Shown piece after piece: positions 58,868 through 64,000 of a stretch of 64,000 nucleotides of DNA (position 1 is its first letter; every line of letters begins with the position of its first letter). The notes beneath the pieces were generated by a model. It searched no databases and had not been told where the DNA came from. It was given only the letters and a program-made list of their open reading frames with translations. The stretch comes from SG8-39 sp041558415 (lineage in GTDB: Bacteria > Pseudomonadota > Gammaproteobacteria > Burkholderiales > SG8-39). The stretch spans positions 29,926 to 93,925 of the forward strand of contig JBFFEY010000007.1 of the NCBI GenBank assembly GCA_041558415.1. Reading direction: 5' to 3'. Position numbers and translations under genes: made by a program.

Positions 58868-60898
58868 TCAGGCCGCGAGTGTAGCGGGATCGAGCGCGGC
58901 GAGCACCGGCGGCACCGGGCAGTCGAGCGTCGCCGCGACCGCGCGCAGGAGCTCGGCCTGGCGCAGCGTGAAGCCGCCATCGGCGGCGGCATCGACGCAG
59001 GCGCGCAGCACGCGCGGCTTGACGAGCGGCGCGAGCACGCGCAGGCGCTCGAGCGCGGCGGCGACCGGCGCCAGCGCGATCGCCTCGCGCGGCAGCAGCG
59101 CGTCGGCCGGCAGCTCGAGCCAGTGCGCGCCCTTGGCGAACGCACTGGCGGAATCGCCGCGCGCCACGTGTGCGACGAGCGACAGCAGCAGGCGCGCCTC
59201 CTCGCGCACCTCGGCCAGCGCGCGGACGCGCGTCGCGATCGCGCGCCCGGCGCCCTCGCGCAGGTGCTGGCGCAGGAAGGTGAGCAGCACGAATTCGCCC
59301 AGCGTCACGCGCCGGTCGGCCTCGACCACCGCGCCGAGATCCGCGAGGAAGCCGTCGCGCGCGGCCTGCTTCTGCTCCTTCAGCACGGGCAGCGCCAGCT
59401 CGACCAGCGGCAGCACGAAGGCGCGGCCCAGGCCCCGGATCTCGCCGTACGCGGCCTCGGCCTCGGCGCGCTCGAGCGCGCCGCAGCGCGCCTCGAGCGC
59501 CGCAAGCTCGCGTGCGCGCACCGCGTCGTCCTTCTCCAGCGCGAGCGCGAACATCGCCTGCGCGGCGCCGGCGGCGGTGCCCATGCGCGCGCGCAGCGTC
59601 GGGGGCAGCGCCGCCCGGACGCGTCCCGCCAAGTCGAGGTGCTCCGGCCGCGGCCGGCCGACCTGCTCGGCGAGCGCCGCGGTTGCGGCGAGCGCGGTGA
59701 TCGAGCGCGCCGCCGATCCCTGCCCCTGCGCAGCCATTACCTTGACCACGTTGCCCAGCCCGTCGAGCACCGCGACCTCGCTGCGTGCATGCGCACCCGG
59801 CCGCGTGCGCCGGTACTCGAGGGCGTCGAAGCGCGGGTGCACGCGCCGGATGCGCGCGTCGATCGGCGGATGCGTGGCGAAAGCCGGCCCGAGCATGGTG
59901 GCGACCGCCTGCGCGAAGAACATGTGGCTCAGTTCCTCGGCGTGCCGGCTCAGCACCTGGCTGCCGAGGTGCAGCGCGCGGATCGAATCGAGCGCGCCGG
60001 CGATGCCGTCCGGATTGCGCGTGAACTGCAGGCTCGCGGCATCGGCCAGGTACTCGCGCTGGTGCGCGATCGCCGCCTTGATGAAGCGCGCCGCCAGCAG
60101 GCCGGCGTAGCCGACGCTCGCCAGCAGCAGGCCGACGAACAGCTGCGGAATGTGGAGCTGCTGCTTCTCGCGCGCCACGCCGATCGCACCGGCGGTGGCC
60201 ATGCGCAGCAGGAACTGTCCGCTCTGGCCGATGAAGACGACGCCGTAGAGCAGCCCGAGCAGGCGCAGGTTGAGCTGCATGTCGCCGTTCAGAATGTGGC
60301 TGAACTCGTGCGCCACCACGCCCTGCAGCTCGTCGCGCGTCAGCTTCTCGAGCGCGCTCTGCGTGACGATCACCACCGCCTCGTTGGGCGAAGTGCCGGC
60401 CACCAGCGCGTTCAGAGCGCGCTCGCCCGGCAGCAGGTAGACCGGCGGCACCGCGACGCCCGAGGCGATCGCCATTTCCTCGACGACGTTGAGCAGCCGC
60501 GCCTCGAGCGGCGTGGCGCGCGCGCGCGCGATGCGCTGCGCGCCGAGCAGCTCGGCCACCGCCTCGCCACCCGCGCGCAGCTGCCAGCTGCGCCACAGCG
60601 TGGCGCCGAGCATCACCGCCAGCGTGCCGCCCGCGATCCAGGCGTAGAACGCGCGCGGCACGCCGTACGCCCACACCGTGAAGAAGCTGGCGAACAGGCG
60701 CTGGTAGTCGACCGTCATGCCCTCGGGCAGCGGACCGCCCCAGTACAGCAGCAGCGCGGCGTAGGGCAGCCCGGCGACCGCGCTGACCACGAAGGCCACC
60801 GCGATCACCGCGGCGACGTAGGCGAGCAGCAGGCGGCGCGTGTTGCGGCGCGCCGCGTCCTGCAGTTCGAAGAAATTCGCGGTGTCGGCGGAAACCAC
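58868..60898 (-). CDS. M48 (HtpX-like) metalloprotease with long C-terminal domain, copy 1
   Basis: A 676-residue membrane protease. Two helices near the N terminus (about 22-45 and 85-103), zinc motif HEFSH (197-201), a further membrane pair (about 212-270), then REYLADAASLQFTRNPDGIAGAL with the third zinc ligand and HPPIDARIRRVHPRF. About 350 residues beyond the usual HtpX end are mostly helical and unassigned, with FLADLGAVVEADRRVTLGEFVLL resembling a TerB-like segment. GTG start at 60898. Three bases lie between this gene's start and the stop of its paralogue. Forms a leftward unit with the second copy and lemA. Confidence 0.9.
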   Translation of the reverse strand: MVSADTANFFELQDAARRNTRRLLLAYVAAVIAVAFVVSAVAGLPYAALLLYWGGPLPEGMTVDYQRLFASFFTVWAYGVPRAFYAWIAGGTLAVMLGATLWRSWQLRAGGEAVAELLGAQRIARARATPLEARLLNVVEEMAIASGVAVPPVYLLPGERALNALVAGTSPNEAVVIVTQSALEKLTRDELQGVVAHEFSHILNGDMQLNLRLLGLLYGVVFIGQSGQFLLRMATAGAIGVAREKQQLHIPQLFVGLLLASVGYAGLLAARFIKAAIAHQREYLADAASLQFTRNPDGIAGALDSIRALHLGSQVLSRHAEELSHMFFAQAVATMLGPAFATHPPIDARIRRVHPRFDALEYRRTRPGAHARSEVAVLDGLGNVVKVMAAQGQGSAARSITALAATAALAEQVGRPRPEHLDLAGRVRAALPPTLRARMGTAAGAAQAMFALALEKDDAVRARELAALEARCGALERAEAEAAYGEIRGLGRAFVLPLVELALPVLKEQKQAARDGFLADLGAVVEADRRVTLGEFVLLTFLRQHLREGAGRAIATRVRALAEVREEARLLLSLVAHVARGDSASAFAKGAHWLELPADALLPREAIALAPVAAALERLRVLAPLVKPRVLRACVDAAADGGFTLRQAELLRAVAATLDCPVPPVLAALDPATLAA

Positions 60899-60901
60899 GC
60901 C

Positions 60902-62941
60902 TCAGGCCTCGAGCGTCGCGGGATCGATCTCGGTGATGAGCGGCGGCAGCGGGCAGTCGAGCACCGCGCCGGTGAGGCGCAGCAGCTCGACTTCGGCGAC
61001 GCGCAGCGTGCCGTCGTGGCTCGCCGCGGCGAACAGGCCCTTGACGAGCCGCGCCTTGGCGAGCGGCGCCAGTGCGCGCAGCCGCTCGAGCCCGGTCTGC
61101 GCCGCCTCGAGGCTCGGTCTGGCCTGCAAATCCCGCGGCGGCGGCGCTTCGTCGAGCGTCATCGCCCGCAGCCCGGCGCGGAACGCCGCTTCGAGCTGCG
61201 CCGGCGCGTCGGTCCCGCCCGGGCGGCCGGCGAGACACTGCAGCCAGAGCAGCGCCTGCGCCTCGGCGCGCACCGCGGCGAGCGAACGGAAGCGCACCCG
61301 CGTCGCCTCGCCGCTGTCCTCCAGCTGATGGCGCATGAGTGTCATTACCACGAACTCGTGCAGCGTGACGCGGCGGTCGGCGTGGATCACCGCCCCGAGC
61401 GCGGCGAGCAGCGCGCGGCGCTCGTCCGCGCTGCCCTGCTTGAGCGCGGGCAGCGCCAGGTCGAGCACCGGCAGGCGGAACGCCGCGGCGATCGGATCGC
61501 GCTCCGCCGCCAGGCGCCGCTCGGTGGCCTGCGCCGCCTCGGCGAGCGCCACCAGCTCGAGCGCGCGCAGTGCGGCGAGCTGCGCCTCGCGCACCGCGTC
61601 GTTCGGCGCGAGCATCAGCGCGATGAGCACTGCTTCGGCGCCGGCGCGCTCGTGCAGCTGCGACCGCAACCACTCGGGCAACGCCTCGATCAGGCGCGTG
61701 GCGAAGTCGACCGTGTCGGCGTCCAGCGTGCCGACCAGGGCGGCGCTTTCGTCGGCCGAGCGCGCCCAACCGGCGCTCAGGTCGCCGAGCCGCCGTCCCG
61801 CCGGCAGCCCGGTGAGCACCGCGTGCGTCATCGCCCAGCGCGCCGCCTGCCTGCGGCGCGCGTCGTCCTTTTCCGGCGCCAGGCCCGCGTCCGCCTCGGG
61901 CGGCAGCGCGGCCGCGCGCGTGAGGCGGTAGCTTGCGGCATCGAAGCGCGGATGGACACGGCGGATGCGCGCCGCGAGGGGCGGGTGCGTCGCGAACACG
62001 TTCGCGAACCAGACCTTGACCGACGGCCCGAAGAACATGTGCGAGAGCTCCTCCGCGCGCCGGCTGTCGATGCGCGCGCCCTGCGCGGCGACGTTGATCT
62101 GATCGAGCGCACCGGCGATGCCCTCCGGGTTGCGCGTGAACTGCACGCTCGAGGCGTCGGCGAGAAACTCGCGCTGGCGCGCCACTGCGGCCTTGATCAG
62201 CCGCGCGAACACCAGGCCCACCGCGCCGATGACGAACAGGCCGAGTCCCGCGGCAAGCAGCGGTGCGGCGCCATCCTTGCGCCCGCTGCCGCGCCCCACG
62301 GTGCGCAGCAGGAACTCGCCGATCGCGCCGATGAACACGATGCCCTGCAGGATGCCGAGCATGCGCACGTTGAGCCGCATGTCACCGTTCAGGATGTGAC
62401 TGAACTCGTGCGCGACGACGCCCTGCAGCTCGTCGCGCGTCAGCGTCTCGAGTGTGCCGCGCGTCACCGCGACCACGGCGTTGGAGACCTCGTAACCCGC
62501 GGCGAAGGCGTTGATGCCCGACTCGTGGTCCATGACGTAGGCCTTCGGCACGCGCATGCCGGAGGCGATCGCCATCTCCTCGATGACGTTTAGAAAGCGC
62601 CGCTCGAGCGGATCCTGCGTCTCGGGCGCGACGCGCCGCGCGCCGACCATCTGCGCCACCGCGTCGCCGCCGCCGGCCAGGCGCAGCGTGTGGAACAGGC
62701 TGACGACGAGAATCACCGCGGCGGTGCCGAGCGCGCCCCACAGCAGCAGCGCGGGCGGCACCGCGGCGAGGGTGAGCGGCGCGCGGCGCGGCTCGAGCGT
62801 CGAGCCGGACTGCGTCCACAGGTAGATGCCGGCGATCACCGCGTCCACCGCGACGATGACGCCGAGCACCGCGAGCAGGTAGAGGACCACCATGACCCGC
62901 GTGTTGCGGCGCGCGAGCTGCTGGTGCTCGAAGAAATTCAC
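60902..62941 (-). CDS. M48 (HtpX-like) metalloprotease with long C-terminal domain, copy 2
   Basis: A 679-residue paralogue of the following gene. The start MNFFEHQQLARRNTRVMVVL aligns with NFFELQDAARRNTRRLLLAY of the other copy. HEFSH at 178-182, REFLADASSVQFTRNPEGIAGAL, HMFFGPSVKVWFANVFATHPPLAARIRRVHPRFD and a long helical C-terminal part with LLAALGAVIHADRRVTLHEFVV match part by part. The two copies are clearly diverged, so duplication is old. Transcribed leftward, between lemA (45-base gap) and copy 1. M48/LemA pairs are known in envelope quality control; the role of the extension is unknown. Confidence 0.92.
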   Translation of the reverse strand: MNFFEHQQLARRNTRVMVVLYLLAVLGVIVAVDAVIAGIYLWTQSGSTLEPRRAPLTLAAVPPALLLWGALGTAAVILVVSLFHTLRLAGGGDAVAQMVGARRVAPETQDPLERRFLNVIEEMAIASGMRVPKAYVMDHESGINAFAAGYEVSNAVVAVTRGTLETLTRDELQGVVAHEFSHILNGDMRLNVRMLGILQGIVFIGAIGEFLLRTVGRGSGRKDGAAPLLAAGLGLFVIGAVGLVFARLIKAAVARQREFLADASSVQFTRNPEGIAGALDQINVAAQGARIDSRRAEELSHMFFGPSVKVWFANVFATHPPLAARIRRVHPRFDAASYRLTRAAALPPEADAGLAPEKDDARRRQAARWAMTHAVLTGLPAGRRLGDLSAGWARSADESAALVGTLDADTVDFATRLIEALPEWLRSQLHERAGAEAVLIALMLAPNDAVREAQLAALRALELVALAEAAQATERRLAAERDPIAAAFRLPVLDLALPALKQGSADERRALLAALGAVIHADRRVTLHEFVVMTLMRHQLEDSGEATRVRFRSLAAVRAEAQALLWLQCLAGRPGGTDAPAQLEAAFRAGLRAMTLDEAPPPRDLQARPSLEAAQTGLERLRALAPLAKARLVKGLFAAASHDGTLRVAEVELLRLTGAVLDCPLPPLITEIDPATLEA

Positions 62942-62986
62942 GCGCCTGGTCTCGCCTGCGCGCCGGCGACCGCCTCAGGCGCCGGC

Positions 62987-63583
62987 TTACTGAAACGACA
63001 CCTTCGGCGCCTTGCGCTCTTCGGCCGACTCGGTGGACTCGAGCAGCTCGGCGGCACGGAAGCCGAGCGGCCCCGCGATGACGATCTGCGGGAACGACTC
63101 GCGGTCGGTGTTGTACTCCATCACCGCGTCGTTGAAGGCCTGACGCGAGAAGGCGACCTTGTTCTCGGTGCTGACCAGCTCCTCCTGCACCTGCATGATG
63201 TTCTGGTTGGCCTTGAGGTCGGGGTAGGCCTCGAACACCGCCAGCAGCCGCCCGAGCGCGCCGCCCAGCACGCCCTCGGCCTGCGACAGCGCGCGCATCG
63301 CCGCGGGATCGCCGGGCGCGGCCGCGGCGCGGCCTTCCGCGCTTACCGCCGCCGCGCGCGCCTGGACCACCGCCTCGAGGGTCTGGCGTTCGTGCTGCAG
63401 GTAGCCCTTGGCGGCCTCGACCAGGTTGGGGATCAGGTCATAGCGGCGCTTCAACTGCACGTCGATCTGCGCAAAGGCATTCTTGAAGCGGTTGCGCAGC
63501 GTGACCAGCCGGTTGTAGATCGCGATCGCCCAGAGGACGAGCGCGACGATGACGCCGAGTGCGATCCAGCCTCCGAAATCCAT
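62987..63583 (-). CDS. lemA: LemA-family membrane protein
   Basis: A 198-residue LemA protein: an N-terminal membrane helix (IALGVIVALVLWAIAIYNRL), then VTLRNRFKNAFAQIDVQLKRRYDLIPNLVEAAKGYLQHERQTLEAVV (in sections), YPDLKANQNIMQVQEELVSTENKVAFSRQAFNDAVMEYN, the diagnostic core. ATG 63583 rather than the earlier frame opening because GGAGG on the minus strand precedes it and the protein then begins with its membrane helix. First gene of the lemA-M48-M48 unit; divergent from the aldo/keto reductase gene. Confidence 0.95.
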   Translation of the reverse strand: MDFGGWIALGVIVALVLWAIAIYNRLVTLRNRFKNAFAQIDVQLKRRYDLIPNLVEAAKGYLQHERQTLEAVVQARAAAVSAEGRAAAAPGDPAAMRALSQAEGVLGGALGRLLAVFEAYPDLKANQNIMQVQEELVSTENKVAFSRQAFNDAVMEYNTDRESFPQIVIAGPLGFRAAELLESTESAEERKAPKVSFQ

Positions 63584-63664
63584 GGCATCCTCCGTTTTCT
63601 TGTTGCGCAAGCCTGCGCGCGTTGCGCGGCTAATATACACCCCGCACCCGACACGAATGCCTGC

Positions 63665-64000
63665 ATGCCGCACGATCATGACGTTTCCTCACGACGCCGT
63701 GTGCTCGGCTGGCTCGCCGCCGCGCCGGCGCTTTTCCGCATGACGCCGCCCGCCGCGGCAAGCGCGCCGCTCGCCGCGCGCCCCATCCCCAAGAGCGGCG
63801 AAATGCTGCCGGTGATCGGGCTTGGCACCTGGCGCGTGTTCGATATCGGCGCCGACCGCGCGGCGCGCGCGCGGCTCGGCGAAGTGCTCGAGCGCTTCGT
63901 CGCCGGCGGCGCGAAGCTGATCGACAGCTCGCCGATGTACGGCAGCGCGGAAAGCGTGGTCGGCGACCTGAACCACGCGCTCGGCCTGCGCGCCAAGCTC
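63665..64000 (+). CDS. Aldo/keto reductase with Tat signal, 3' end outside window
   Basis: The frame opens at ATG 63665 and stays open to the window edge (112 codons). A twin-arginine signal peptide (VSSRRRVLGWLAAAPALF) leads into the aldo/keto reductase fold: VIGLGTWRVFDIG, then GGAKLIDSSPMYGSAESVVGDL, whose Asp and Tyr are the catalytic D and Y of the family. Export by Tat of an AKR is unusual but known for periplasmic oxidoreductases. Upstream TAATATAC at 63631-63638 may be a -10 box shared with lemA on the other side. Confidence 0.85.
   Translation, partial: MPHDHDVSSRRRVLGWLAAAPALFRMTPPAAASAPLAARPIPKSGEMLPVIGLGTWRVFDIGADRAARARLGEVLERFVAGGAKLIDSSPMYGSAESVVGDLNHALGLRAKL

Noticed and set aside
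58266..61769. A 1167-codon minus-strand frame and a 1049-codon plus-strand frame opposite gcvP
   Set aside because: Same reason: low-complexity R/A/G-rich translations produced by high third-position GC; no start signals and overlapping well-supported genes.
55979..62593. A 2204-codon open frame on the plus strand opposite the dehydrogenase and M48 genes
   Set aside because: Arginine-, alanine- and histidine-rich translation without domains. It is the antisense shadow of GC-rich real genes with intact motifs on the minus strand.

Overview
The window is about 64 kb of very GC-rich, densely packed chromosomal DNA from what looks like a betaproteobacterium, probably Burkholderiales-like. The evidence is the gene set: GluQ-RS, a PHB phasin, pmbA/darP/mog/thyA side by side, a glyA-nrdR-ribD-ribE run, a glycine-riboswitch gcv operon, HrpA, LemA with M48 proteases, and many GTG/TTG starts with ATGA/TGATG stop-start overlaps. 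I see no phage, insertion sequence, CRISPR array, tRNA or rRNA. The assignment rests on recognised families only; no search was run.

Left third (1-21.5 kb). The end of gluQ is followed by a marR-emrA pair with a clear operator but no emrB partner, then an enolase-superfamily enzyme. A leftward trio follows (alpha/beta-barrel protein, ChaC, MFS transporter), then an alcohol dehydrogenase. A rightward catabolic-looking cluster (7.3-11.6 kb) sits behind an FNR-like site: an aryl-acid CoA/AMP ligase, an unusual 2,4-dienoyl-CoA-reductase-like flavoprotein, an unknown protein and a zinc ribbon. From 19.1 back to 12.0 kb runs a leftward operon: TetR, B12 subunit, divergent acyl-CoA mutase, a MeaB GTPase fused to a PaaI-type thioesterase, a GalT-like HIT protein, an EamA permease, a small membrane protein and a class II glutamine amidotransferase. 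I consider this the most interesting system here. It ends beside a phasin gene, which suggests acyl-CoA/PHB metabolism.

Middle (21.5-47 kb). hrpA, a DUF2062 gene, a frameshifted outer-membrane-protein remnant, and the leftward glyA-nrdR-ribD-ribE operon are followed by molybdenum hydroxylase genes. mocA and xdhC run leftward. A coxS-coxL-coxM-type operon runs rightward, and its large-subunit gene has clearly different codon use from its two partners. The matching coxD/E/G-type maturation genes lie 7 kb further on, with a malonyl-CoA decarboxylase inserted among them. Between the two sets lie an unknown membrane protein, a SenA/EgtB-type iron enzyme and the gcvH-gcvP-gcvT operon behind a tandem glycine riboswitch.

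Right third (47-64 kb). This holds an alanyl-tRNA editing protein, a catalytically suspect class III cyclase domain, pmbA, darP, an MFS permease, a DUF3237 protein, mog, thyA, a small membrane protein, a luciferase-like monooxygenase, an ankyrin protein, a large GlcD-GlcF-type FAD/Fe-S dehydrogenase, two tandem M48 proteases with long C-terminal extensions, lemA, and the start of a Tat-exported aldo/keto reductase that runs off the end.

How the parts connect. One-carbon metabolism (GlyA, glycine cleavage, ThyA), molybdenum cofactor chemistry (MocA, XdhC, Mog, CinA-like protein, CoxSLM) and acyl-CoA chemistry (ligase, reductase, mutase, thioesterase, malonyl-CoA decarboxylase) are the recurring themes. 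Functions of individual enzymes beyond family level are inference.
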